Shown in pieces: positions 53,298 through 61,052 of a stretch of 64,000 nt of DNA (the stretch's first letter is position 1; every line of letters begins with the position of its first letter). Made by a program: the position numbers and the translations under genes. Origin of the DNA: Deltaproteobacteria bacterium (GTDB lineage Bacteria; Myxococcota_A; Polyangia; GCA-2747355; JADLHG01); assembly GCA_020848905.1 (NCBI GenBank), contig JADLHG010000009.1, forward strand, positions 124,001-188,000, written 5' to 3'. The notes below the pieces were generated by a model that was given only the letters and a program-made list of their open reading frames with translations, searched no databases and was not told where the DNA came from.

Positions 53298-54233
53298 CTA
53301 ACGCCCGGGCTGCGGGGGAATGGTCTGCGAGAAGCGCACCACCTTGTCACGACCGGTGCGCTTGGCCTGATAGAGCGCGCGGTCGGCGGCCTCCACGAAG
53401 GCCCCCGGGTCGCCGAGGCCCCCGCGCAGGAGCTCGGAGATCCCCACGCTCACCGTGACGCGTAGCTGGTGCTCGTCGGCCACGAAGACCGTCTCGGCCA
53501 CCCCGCGGCGAATGCGCTCGGCCAGCACCCCCGCCGGCTCCTCACCCGTCTGGCGGCAGATGATGGCGAACTCCTCGCCGCCGAAGCGGGCGAGGACGTC
53601 CTCGGTACGGATGGCGCGCTGGACGAGCGCCGCCACCTGCTTCAGCACCACGTCGCCGGCGGGATGCCCGTAGGTGTCGTTGACCGCCTTGAAGTGGTCG
53701 ATGTCCAGGAGCAGCAGGGCCAGCTCCACACGGTGGCGCACGGAGAAGGCCACCTCCGAGGGGAGGCGTTCGTCGAGGTAGCGCCGGTTGTAGGCCCCCG
53801 TGAGGCCGTCGCGCAGCACCGCCTCGTACATGCGGCTCGCGTAGGCCGTCTCGAGCTCGTCGGGATAGCTCACGCGAAGGACCGTCTGCAGGCCGATCTG
53901 GATCTTGTCGCCGCGCAGGAGCGGCTGCGGCTCACCCACGGGGACATCGTTGATCCGCACGCCGTTGCGGCTGCCGAGGTCCCGCAGCAGGTACACGGCG
54001 TGGACCGCGTCGAAGACGATCTGCGCGTGGCGGCGCGAGATGCCCGGGTCGAGGATCTGGATCTCGGCCGCCTCGTCGCGTCCGATCAGCGTGTCGCCCC
54101 GCTTCAGCTTGTAGACCTGCCCCACGTTGGTGCCCACGAGCACCACCAGCTGCACCGCATCCTCGACGGGAGGTCGGGCCTGCGGGCCTTCGCCCGGCAG
54201 GGTGGTCAAGCGGCTCAGCCCTTTGCGATCCAT
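53298..54233 (-). CDS. FHA-GGDEF diguanylate cyclase
   Basis: Predicted cyclic di-GMP synthase of 311 aa with an N-terminal FHA phosphothreonine-binding domain. FHA: GDTLIGRDEAAEIQI, ISRRHAQIVF and RDLGSRNGVRINDVPV, all key residues present (Arg, Ser, Asn). GGDEF domain from about residue 145: LLLLDIDHFKAVNDTYGH, active loop GGEEF in VLARFGGEEFAII, and an inhibitory I-site R-T-E-D five residues before it. Such FHA-GGDEF proteins are common in myxobacteria and are steered by Ser/Thr kinases. ATG 54233 follows GAGGGGCGG. TATCAT 25 bp upstream may be its own -10, but it is also on the same strand as, and 156 nt downstream of, the two peptide genes. Confidence 0.92.
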   Translation of the reverse strand: MDRKGLSRLTTLPGEGPQARPPVEDAVQLVVLVGTNVGQVYKLKRGDTLIGRDEAAEIQILDPGISRRHAQIVFDAVHAVYLLRDLGSRNGVRINDVPVGEPQPLLRGDKIQIGLQTVLRVSYPDELETAYASRMYEAVLRDGLTGAYNRRYLDERLPSEVAFSVRHRVELALLLLDIDHFKAVNDTYGHPAGDVVLKQVAALVQRAIRTEDVLARFGGEEFAIICRQTGEEPAGVLAERIRRGVAETVFVADEHQLRVTVSVGISELLRGGLGDPGAFVEAADRALYQAKRTGRDKVVRFSQTIPPQPGR

Positions 54234-54389
54234 GTTCCGCCCCTCGGTACGCGGCGATGATAGGGCGCGAGGCCTTCTCGTGCCACTAAAGGGATCGTCG
54301 GCGTGGACCAGGAATTGAGGGCGCGCCGACGGACCCGCGCGGCAACGTGCAGGTGAGCCCATGCGGCCTTCGGTCGCGGAAGCAGGCCG

Positions 54390-54437
54390 TCAGTTCTGGA
54401 CTCTGGGGCCGGCCCTGACGCTCGTCTTGCGCTTCAT
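54390..54437 (-). CDS. 15-residue peptide gene 2 (MKRKTSVRAGPRVQN)
   Basis: A 16-codon frame beginning ATG and ending TGA, 30 nt after the stop of peptide gene 1. The product MKRKTSVRAGPRVQN has exactly the same length as peptide 1 and matches it at M, K, K, T, A, G, P and V, with conservative K/R and L/V changes. The ribosome site is modest (GAGG, 11 nt spacer). Two unrelated frames would hardly share length and the pattern MK-[KR]-KT-x-[LV]-[KR]-AGP-x-V by chance. No signal sequence. Probably a secreted or processed peptide; no known family can be verified. Confidence 0.55.
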   Translation of the reverse strand: MKRKTSVRAGPRVQN

Positions 54438-54467
54438 GTCGCTGCTCGCCTCGCGGCCAGGTGCGAA

Positions 54468-54515
54468 TCAGGAAAAAACGGCCGGTCCTGCCTTCAGCTT
54501 GGTCTTCTTCTTCAT
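54468..54515 (-). CDS. 15-residue peptide gene 1 (MKKKTKLKAGPAVFS)
   Basis: A 16-codon frame with an excellent ribosome site (AAGGAGAAG, then ACCC, then ATG). The product is MKKKTKLKAGPAVFS: basic N-terminal half, conserved KAGP, hydrophobic end. It is transcribed divergently from the HlyD/C39-ABC/ABC exporter, 212 bp from the HlyD start, and upstream of peptide gene 2 and the FHA-GGDEF gene. From memory, short bacterial peptides beginning K-x-K-T-x-V-K-A-G exist in cyanobacteria and other phyla, often with an added NHN segment, but I cannot check this. Likely cargo of the adjacent exporter. Confidence 0.6.
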   Translation of the reverse strand: MKKKTKLKAGPAVFS

Positions 54516-54537
54516 GGGTTCTTCTCCTTGTGGGGTT

Positions 54538-54600
54538 GAGTTCAAGAATTACTGTGCACAATTTTTTTTGAATTCCACAATACGTTTTCTAAGGTCACTG
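54538..54600. promoter_or_regulatory. AT-rich divergent control region with TGTGCACA palindrome
   Basis: This stretch is the most AT-rich in the neighbourhood. It holds TTCAAGAATT, the perfect palindrome TGTGCACA (54553-54560), a run of eight T and TTGAATTCC. It starts 23 bp upstream of peptide gene 1 and serves the peptide genes on one side and the exporter on the other. No classic -35/-10 pair stands out; TATTGT and TAATTC on the minus strand are possible -10 elements. Confidence 0.45.
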
Positions 54601-54605
54601 AAATT

Positions 54606-54629
54606 CGCCTCCGCCTCCGCCTCCGCCTC
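54606..54629. repeat. Four tandem CGCCTC hexamers
   Basis: CGCCTC is repeated four times without interruption, 98 bp before the HlyD start. Unit number could vary by slippage and change promoter spacing or leader length of the exporter operon. Confidence 0.8.
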
Positions 54630-54727
54630 CCCGGTCCGCACCGCCCGTCCCGTCCTTTCGCGGCCTTTCTTTACCCTCCTGGCCGCCTCTGGCACGATCG
54701 TCCAAACCTTCGTTCGTCTCGGATCAG

Positions 54728-55891
54728 GTGCCCCACCCCTTTCATCGCGCGTTGCGGGCTCTCGGCGCCGACGGCCGCGCCGTGTGGCTCGGAGCGGTGC
54801 TGTTGCTCCTCGCCCTCGGTATGGGCTGGGCCGCCTGGTTTCTCTTCGCGCGGGTGACCGTGACGGAGGTGAGCGCCGCGGCTCGCCTGGAGGTGGAGCG
54901 CGCCCCGCATCCGCTCGAGCTGGCGGCGGGGGGGCGCCTGCTCCGGAGCCGCCTCGTCCTCGGGGCCCGCGTGCGAGCCGGTGAGGTGCTGGTCGAGCTG
55001 GACGCCGAGCGGGAGCGCATTCTTCTGCGCGAGGAGAGGCTCCGCGTGCAGAGCGTGGAGGCGCAGCTCGCGCTGCTCCGTCAGGAGCTCCGCACCGGGG
55101 AGGCCGCCCTCGGGCAATACGCGAAGGGCACGACCCAGGCCATGGGAGAATCGCGCGCCCAGCAGCGCGAGGCCGAGGCGATCTCGCGCTTCGCCCAGCA
55201 GAAGTCGAAGGAGCTGACGGGGCTCACCTCCGAGGGGCTCGTCTCGCGCCTGGAGGGGCTCGCCGCGCGCGCCGAGTCGGAGCGGCGGCTGGCCGAGGCG
55301 GAGAAGCTCCGGCTGGCCATCGACCGGCTGTCCTGGTCGCGCAAGACCAGCACGCAGGATCGCCTCATGGCGCTGCAGCGGCTCCGGCGGCACGCGGCGG
55401 CGCTCGAGGGCGCGGCAGCCTCGGCGCGGGCCTCGATGGATCGCCTGAGCCACGAGATCGAGCGGCGGCGGGTGCGTGCCCCCGTCGACGGACGCCTCGG
55501 GGAGGTGGCGACGCTCCGCGTGGGAGCGGTGCTCCGCGAGGGAGAGCGCGTCGGGGTGGTGCTCCCCGACGGGGGGTTGAAGATCGTGGCCGACTTCCTG
55601 CCGCACGCGGCGCTCGGACGGGTGCGCCCGGGACAGCTCGCGCACCTGCGCCTGGACGGCTTTCCCTGGACCCAGTTCGGCGTGGTCCACGCGAAGGTCA
55701 GCGCCGTGGCCGGCGAGGTGCGCGCGGGACGCGTGCGCGTGGAGCTCGGCGTGCAGCCCGATCCGAGCTCGCGCATCCCGCTGCAACACGGCCTGCCGGG
55801 GCTGGTGCAGGTGGAGATCGAGGAGCTCAGCCCCGCGAGCCTCGTCGCCCGCGCGGCGGGCCGGCTCCTCGGGCGCGGCGTCCCCCGATGA
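54728..55891 (+). CDS. HlyD-family periplasmic adaptor of a peptide exporter
   Basis: Membrane-fusion protein of 387 aa joining an inner-membrane ABC exporter to the outer membrane. One transmembrane helix at about 18-38 (WLGAVLLLLALGMGWAAWFLF). Then the first half of the lipoyl-like domain (ARVRAGEVLVELDAE), a long coiled coil of about 170 residues with a QQREAEAISRFAQQKSKEL type sequence, and the second half (RVRAPVDGRLGEVATLRVG), ending in a beta-barrel domain (VRVELGVQPDPSSRIPLQ). The GTG start has only a weak ribosome site. The stop overlaps the start of the C39-ABC gene (ATGA), so all three exporter genes are coupled. Confidence 0.9.
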   Translation: MPHPFHRALRALGADGRAVWLGAVLLLLALGMGWAAWFLFARVTVTEVSAAARLEVERAPHPLELAAGGRLLRSRLVLGARVRAGEVLVELDAERERILLREERLRVQSVEAQLALLRQELRTGEAALGQYAKGTTQAMGESRAQQREAEAISRFAQQKSKELTGLTSEGLVSRLEGLAARAESERRLAEAEKLRLAIDRLSWSRKTSTQDRLMALQRLRRHAAALEGAAASARASMDRLSHEIERRRVRAPVDGRLGEVATLRVGAVLREGERVGVVLPDGGLKIVADFLPHAALGRVRPGQLAHLRLDGFPWTQFGVVHAKVSAVAGEVRAGRVRVELGVQPDPSSRIPLQHGLPGLVQVEIEELSPASLVARAAGRLLGRGVPR

Positions 55892-58671
55892 GTCGCGCCG
55901 ACGCCGGTCCGCGACGGCGGTTTCTCGCGCCCGAGGTGGTGCAGACCTCCGCCATGGACTGCGGCCCCGCGGCGTTGAAGTGCCTGCTCGACGGCCTCGG
56001 CCGGCCGGTGAGCTACGGGCGCCTGCGCGAGGCCTGTCAGACCGACGTAGATGGCACCTCCATCGACACGCTCGAGGAGGTCGCGCAGCAGCTCGGGCTC
56101 GAGGCCGAACAGGTCGTGCAGCCCAAGGACCACGTTCTTTCGCCGGCCCTCTCCAACCTGCCGGCGCTCGTCGTCACGCGCTTGCCGACGGGGGCCACGC
56201 ACTTCGCCGTCGCGTGGCGCCGGACCGCGGGGCTCGTGCAGGTCATGGACCCCGCCGTAGGGCGGCGGTGGACCTCCGAGCGCGCCTTTCTCGACGAGCT
56301 CTACCAGCACCGCATGCCGGTCCCCGAGCACGAGTGGCGGAGCTGGGCCGACAGCGACGATTTCCTGGCGCCCCTCGGGGTGCGGTTGCGCGCGCTCGGG
56401 CTGGACGACGCCGTCTGCCAGCGCCTGCTCGCGGAGGCCCGCGCCGACAGCGGCTGGGTGGGCCTCGGCGCCCTCGACGCTGCGACGCGGCTGGCGGCAG
56501 ACCTCGTCGAGACCGGCGGTCTGTCGCGCGACGCCACGCTCGCCGCGCTCGTCGAGGAGCTCGCGGCCCAGGCCCGCGCCGAAGCTCTCGGCGAGCGAGG
56601 CACGGTGCCGGACGCCTGCTGGAGCGTGCGGCCCGCCGCGCCGGACGACGACGGCACCCCCCGCGTCTCCATCCAGGGGGCCGTGCTCGTGCGCGTCCGC
56701 GGCGTGGGGGCGCCATCCGCCGCGAGCGTCGAGGAGGGTGAGGGACCGCGACCGCTCTCCCCCGAGCTCGTCGCGGCGCTCGAGGAGAAACCGCCGCATC
56801 CGCTGCGCACGCTCCTCGCGCTCGTCCGAAAGGACGGTCTGCTGCGCCCCGCGGTCCTCGCGGGCGCGCTCGTCGTGGCCGCGAGCGCGGTGGTGCTGGA
56901 GGCGCTGCTCTACCGCGCGCTGGTGGACCTCGGCTGGCAGCTCGGTCTTTCGGGCGAGCGGCTGGTGGCGCTCTCCGCGCTCGGGGTCTTCGTGCTCCTC
57001 GTGAGCGGCCTCGAGGTCGCCCTGGTCGCGGGACTCCTCGGCGGGGGACGCCGCCTCGAGAACCGCCTGCGGCTGGCCTTCCTCGACAAGCTCGCCCGCC
57101 TGCCGCACCGCTACTTCCAGAGCCGCCTCACCTCGGACATGGCCGAGCGCAGCCATTCGGCCTGGTCCCTGCGCCGCGTGCCGGAGCAGGGAGGGCAGGC
57201 GCTCCTCGTCCTGGCGCAGCTTCTCGCCACGACCGCCGGGATCTCCTGGCTCGATCCGGCGAGCGCCACGCTGGCGCTCCTCGCCGCGGCCGCCGCCGTG
57301 GGTCTGCCGCTCCTCTTCCGGCCCGCCATCTTCGAACGCGACCTGCGCCTGCGCACGCACACGGGCGCGCTCGGCCGCTTCTACCTGGACGCCATGCTCG
57401 GCCTCACGCCCGTGCGGGTGCACGCGGCCGAGTCCGCGATGCGGAGCGAACACGACCGCCTCCTCGCCGAGTGGCGGCGCGCCGCCTTCTCGCTCCTGCG
57501 CCTGCTCGTCTCCGTCGAGACGCTGCAGCTCCTCGCCGGCTTCGGTCTCGCGGGCTGGCTGCTCCACCGGCACCTCTCGCAGGCGGCACAGCCGGCCGCC
57601 GCGCTCCTCCTCGTTTACTGGGCGCTCGAGCTCCCGCTGCTCGGACAGGCGCTGGCGCTCTACCTCCGGCAGTACGCCCACCAGCGCACGCTGACCCTGC
57701 GGCTGCTCGAACCGCTCGGAGCGCCGGAGGACGACGACGCCCCCGGCGCGGCCATCGCGCCCACGCCGGAGCAGAGCCCGGCGCCGAACCCAGCGCACGA
57801 GAGCCAGCGGGCCACGGGCGTCGCGCTGCAGCTCGACCGGGTCACGGTGCACGCCGGAGGTCACGTCCTCCTCGAAGAGGTCTCGCTCGCGCTGGTCCCC
57901 GGAGAGCACGTGGCCGTCCTCGGCCCGTCGGGGGCGGGGAAGTCGAGCCTCCTCGGGCTGCTCCTCGGCTGGCACCGGGCCGCGGCCGGGCAGGTCCTGG
58001 TCGACGGCGCGCCGCTCGACGGAGCGCGACTTCGGAGGTTGCGCCGCGAGACGGCCTGGGTCGACCCCGCGGTCCAGCTCTGGAACCGCTCGCTCCTCGA
58101 TAATCTGCGCTACGGCCTCGGGGAGACCGCCGGCCGTCCGCTCGGGGACGTGGTGGAACAGGCCGAGCTCGGCAGCGTGCTGCAGACGCTCGAGGATGGT
58201 CTCGGCACCTCGCTCGGCGAAGGGGGCGCGCGCGTCTCGGGGGGACAGGGACAGCGGGTGCGCCTCGGGCGTGGCCTGCTGCGCCCCGCTCCGCGGCTGG
58301 TGCTCCTCGACGAGGCCTTTCGCGGGCTCGACCGGGAGCAGCGCCGCCGGCTCCTCGAACGCGCCCGGCGGGTGTGGGCCGGCGCGACGCTCGTCTGCGT
58401 GACCCACGACGTGGTCGAGACGGCGAGCTTTCCGCGCGTGCTGCTGATCGACAGGGGCCGCCTGGTGGAGGACGGCGCGCCGGGCGTCCTCCGGAGCGAG
58501 CCGGAATCGCGGTACGCGCAGCTCCTCGCGCGGGAGGAGCGGCTGCGCACCGAGCTCTGGGGGAGCTCCGACTGGCGGCGGCTCGAGCTCGTCGGGGGCC
58601 GGCTCGTCGAGCGACCCGTCGCGGGAGCACCTCCGCTCGAAGGAGAGCGCGCCGCGGAGGAGCGGGGATGA
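55888..58671 (+). CDS. C39-peptidase-containing ABC exporter
   Basis: Peptide exporter and maturase, 927 aa. The N-terminal C39 peptidase has an intact active site: Gln19 and Cys25 in QTSAMDCGPAALK, His105 in GATHFAVAWRR, Asp121 in VMDPAVG. Members cleave leaders after Gly-Gly or similar pairs. A long insert with further subdomain (about 150-290) precedes the six-helix membrane part (about 310-590). The nucleotide-binding domain has Walker A GPSGAGKSS (679-687), signature VSGGQ (783-787), Walker B LVLLDEAF and switch His in VTHD. It resembles NHLM-type ABC1 exporters of RiPP clusters. Start and stop overlap neighbours by 4 bp. Confidence 0.92.
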   Translation: MSRADAGPRRRFLAPEVVQTSAMDCGPAALKCLLDGLGRPVSYGRLREACQTDVDGTSIDTLEEVAQQLGLEAEQVVQPKDHVLSPALSNLPALVVTRLPTGATHFAVAWRRTAGLVQVMDPAVGRRWTSERAFLDELYQHRMPVPEHEWRSWADSDDFLAPLGVRLRALGLDDAVCQRLLAEARADSGWVGLGALDAATRLAADLVETGGLSRDATLAALVEELAAQARAEALGERGTVPDACWSVRPAAPDDDGTPRVSIQGAVLVRVRGVGAPSAASVEEGEGPRPLSPELVAALEEKPPHPLRTLLALVRKDGLLRPAVLAGALVVAASAVVLEALLYRALVDLGWQLGLSGERLVALSALGVFVLLVSGLEVALVAGLLGGGRRLENRLRLAFLDKLARLPHRYFQSRLTSDMAERSHSAWSLRRVPEQGGQALLVLAQLLATTAGISWLDPASATLALLAAAAAVGLPLLFRPAIFERDLRLRTHTGALGRFYLDAMLGLTPVRVHAAESAMRSEHDRLLAEWRRAAFSLLRLLVSVETLQLLAGFGLAGWLLHRHLSQAAQPAAALLLVYWALELPLLGQALALYLRQYAHQRTLTLRLLEPLGAPEDDDAPGAAIAPTPEQSPAPNPAHESQRATGVALQLDRVTVHAGGHVLLEEVSLALVPGEHVAVLGPSGAGKSSLLGLLLGWHRAAAGQVLVDGAPLDGARLRRLRRETAWVDPAVQLWNRSLLDNLRYGLGETAGRPLGDVVEQAELGSVLQTLEDGLGTSLGEGGARVSGGQGQRVRLGRGLLRPAPRLVLLDEAFRGLDREQRRRLLERARRVWAGATLVCVTHDVVETASFPRVLLIDRGRLVEDGAPGVLRSEPESRYAQLLAREERLRTELWGSSDWRRLELVGGRLVERPVAGAPPLEGERAAEERG

Positions 58672-60836
58672 GCGAGCTCGACGCGCTCCGCTGGCCGCGC
58701 GCCCGCCTCGGCGAGGCGCTCGAGGCGCTGTCGCACGTCTCGGGCCTGCGCTCCCCGGGAAGCCGGAGCGAAGCGCCCGAGGGCCCCTCCGACGAGCACG
58801 AGGAGACGCTTGCCCGGTGGGTCGCGGCGGCGGGCGAGGGCCTGAACCTCGAAGCCCGCCTGGAGCGGCTCACCCACGATGCGCTCGGGCCCGAGCTCGG
58901 GCGGCGTGCGCCGCTCCTCCTCGGTCCGTTCGCCGGGGAGGGGCACGGCCTCTTCGCCGTGGCGAGCGGCTCGCGCCGCCACGCGGTGCTGCTCGGCCCC
59001 GACCAGGAGCTCCACCGCGTCGCCTGGTCCGCGCTGGGCTCGGCCGTCGCCGCGCCGATCGAGGAGCCCGCGCGCCGCGAGAGCCAGGCCGTCCTCTCTG
59101 CGGCGCACGTCCCCGAGGCGCGCCGCGAGCGCGCGCTGCGACTCCTCGTGGCCCGCCGCCTCGCGGGCAAACCCGTCGCCCTCGCCGCGTCGCTCCGGCT
59201 GTCCGCGAGCGCCCCGCTCTCCCGTCAGGCCGCGCGCGAGGGCCTCGGCTTCGGCGTGGCAGGCTGGCTCGGGGCGCAGTTCGGGCTCGCCGCGCTCCGG
59301 GTCCTCTCCTTCTGGCTCGTCGGGCGCTGGGCCTTCTCCGGTCGCTTCGACGCCGGCTGGATGACCGCGTGGGTCCTGGTCGTGCTCAGCCAGATCCCGC
59401 TGCAAGCCGTCGCGAGCTGGCTCCAGGGCGGACTCGGGATCGCACTCGGGGCGCTCCTCAAGCGCCGGCTCCTCCTCGGCGCGCTGCAGTCGGACCCCGA
59501 TCTGCTCCGGCGCGAGGGGATCGGGCAGCTCTTCGGCCGCGTGGCCGAGGCGCAGGAGGTCGAGCAGCTCGCACTCCAGGGCGGCCTCGGAGCCGTGGCG
59601 ACCGGAGGCATCGAGCTGCTCTTCGCAGCCCCCGTACTGCTGCTCGGCGCCGCAGGGCTGCCCCACCTGCTGCTGCTGGGCCTCGCCATCGTGCTCGTCT
59701 GGAGCGCCGGCCGCTTCTATCTCCGCCGCCGCACCGCCTGGACGCGCGCTCGCCTGGGCATGACCCACGAGCTCATCGAGCAGATGGTGGGTCACCAGAC
59801 GCGCCTGGCCCAGGAGGTCCCCGAGCGCTGGCACCGCGGCGAGGACGAGGCGGTGGCCCGCTACCTCCACCTTTCGCAGCGCCTGGATCGCGCCGCCGTG
59901 CTGCTCCAGCCCGGCCTGCCGCGCCTCTTTCTCGTGGCCGGCCTCGTCGCGCTCTTCCCGCGCTTCTTCGCCGGCGACACGACGGCCACGGCGCTCGCGG
60001 TGAGCCTCGGCGGGTTGCTCCTCGCGAGCAGCGGCCTTGCCCGTGCGGGCTTCGGCGCCCTGCAGCTCGCCGGCGCTGCAGTGGCCTGGCGGCAGCTCGC
60101 GCCCCTCGACGAGGCGGCGAATCGGCGCGAGGCGCCGGGAGCGCTGCTCGCCACCGCCATCGAAGCTTCCTCGCGGCCAAGCGGCAGCTCCGACGGCGTT
60201 CGCCCCGCCGAGCCCGACTTGGCTGTGCCGGTCGTGCAGGCCTCCGACCTCGTCTATCGCTACCGCGAGGGCGCGCCGCCGGTCCTCTCCGGGGTGGACC
60301 TCACGATCTCGCGCGGGGACCGCCTGCTGCTCGCGGGTCCCTCGGGGAGCGGGAAGTCCACGCTCGCAGCGCTGCTGTCGGGCGTGCGTCGCGCGGAGAC
60401 CGGGCTCCTGCTCGCCCGGGGCCTCGATCGCCATTCGCTCGGCCTCTCGGGCTGGCGTCGCCGCGTGGCCGCCGCGCCGCAGTTCCACGAGAACCACATC
60501 TTCAGCGAGACCTTCGCCTTCAACCTGCTCATGGGACGGAGGTGGCCGCCGCGGGCCGAGGACCTGGCCGAGGCCGAGGAGCTTTGCCACGCGCTCGGCC
60601 TGGGCGAGCTGCTCCGGCGCATGCCGGGAGGGATGCTCCAGCTCGTCGGGGACACCGGCTGGCAGCTCTCGCACGGGGAGAAGAGCCGGGTCTACCTCGC
60701 GCGGGCCCTGCTGCAGGGCGCAGAGCTCGTGCTGCTCGACGAGAGCCTCGCCGCGCTCGACCCCGAGAACCTGGAGCGTGCGCTGCGCGCGACCATGGCA
60801 CGCGCGGAGACGTTGCTCGTCATCGCGCACCCCTGA
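58668..60836 (+). CDS. Second ABC exporter subunit (NHLM ABC2-like)
   Basis: A 722-residue ABC protein without peptidase. The N-terminal 190 residues look like a degenerate peptidase or regulatory domain (GEGHGLFAVASGSRRHAVLLG). About six membrane helices follow (WLGAQFGLAALRVLSFWLVG, LLLLGLAIVLVWSAGRFYL). ATPase motifs: Walker A GPSGSGKST (557-565), unusual signature LSHGE (667-671) instead of LSGGQ, Walker B LVLLDESLAALD. The protein ends at the switch His (LLVIAHP). The degenerate signature suggests a heterodimer with the C39-ABC, which keeps LSGGQ-like VSGGQ. I think the short end is natural for this branch because all preceding motifs are intact. Coupled by ATGA overlap. Confidence 0.88.
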   Translation: MSELDALRWPRARLGEALEALSHVSGLRSPGSRSEAPEGPSDEHEETLARWVAAAGEGLNLEARLERLTHDALGPELGRRAPLLLGPFAGEGHGLFAVASGSRRHAVLLGPDQELHRVAWSALGSAVAAPIEEPARRESQAVLSAAHVPEARRERALRLLVARRLAGKPVALAASLRLSASAPLSRQAAREGLGFGVAGWLGAQFGLAALRVLSFWLVGRWAFSGRFDAGWMTAWVLVVLSQIPLQAVASWLQGGLGIALGALLKRRLLLGALQSDPDLLRREGIGQLFGRVAEAQEVEQLALQGGLGAVATGGIELLFAAPVLLLGAAGLPHLLLLGLAIVLVWSAGRFYLRRRTAWTRARLGMTHELIEQMVGHQTRLAQEVPERWHRGEDEAVARYLHLSQRLDRAAVLLQPGLPRLFLVAGLVALFPRFFAGDTTATALAVSLGGLLLASSGLARAGFGALQLAGAAVAWRQLAPLDEAANRREAPGALLATAIEASSRPSGSSDGVRPAEPDLAVPVVQASDLVYRYREGAPPVLSGVDLTISRGDRLLLAGPSGSGKSTLAALLSGVRRAETGLLLARGLDRHSLGLSGWRRRVAAAPQFHENHIFSETFAFNLLMGRRWPPRAEDLAEAEELCHALGLGELLRRMPGGMLQLVGDTGWQLSHGEKSRVYLARALLQGAELVLLDESLAALDPENLERALRATMARAETLLVIAHP

Positions 60837-60837
60837 C

Positions 60838-60851
60838 GACGGAAACCCGTC
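60838..60851 (+). terminator. Possible short terminator hairpin after the exporter operon
   Basis: GACGG-AAAC-CCGTC directly after the stop codon, 5-bp stem, followed by TATTCG. Weak. The gap 60837-61052 holds no gene. Confidence 0.3.
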
Positions 60852-61052
60852 TATTCGTGGTCGGGTGAAGGCGGCGCGGGCCTTGGCCGCCCTTACGCCG
60901 AGAAGCGCGGCGCGGGCTACGAGCGCGCGACTCTCGTAGGCGTGACGCGTGACGGATGGCGGGAAGGGAGCAGCGTGGCGGCTCGGAGAGCCAGGTCAAG
61001 ACCGGGTCGCGGCCACGCGCCTCGACGCGCGCCACGACCCGCGGAGGGGCTA

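Noticed and set aside
54233-54362. A third peptide copy: the frame starting ATG at 54362 reads MGSPARCRAGPSARPQF with RAGP at the same position, 75 nt from peptide 2.
   Set aside because: The lysine-rich start is absent, nucleotide similarity is poor, there is no stop after 15 codons, and RAGP is easily produced by GC-rich DNA. Possibly a decayed copy, but not supportable.
54690-54704. TGGCACG upstream of the HlyD gene as a sigma-54 promoter.
   Set aside because: The -24 half is perfect, but the bases at -12 read TCCA with no GC, so the key contact is missing.
58668-60836. The second ABC protein being truncated because it ends at the switch histidine.
   Set aside because: All ATPase motifs are intact up to that point and a hairpin follows the stop. 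I judge this a natural end for the branch rather than a frameshift.
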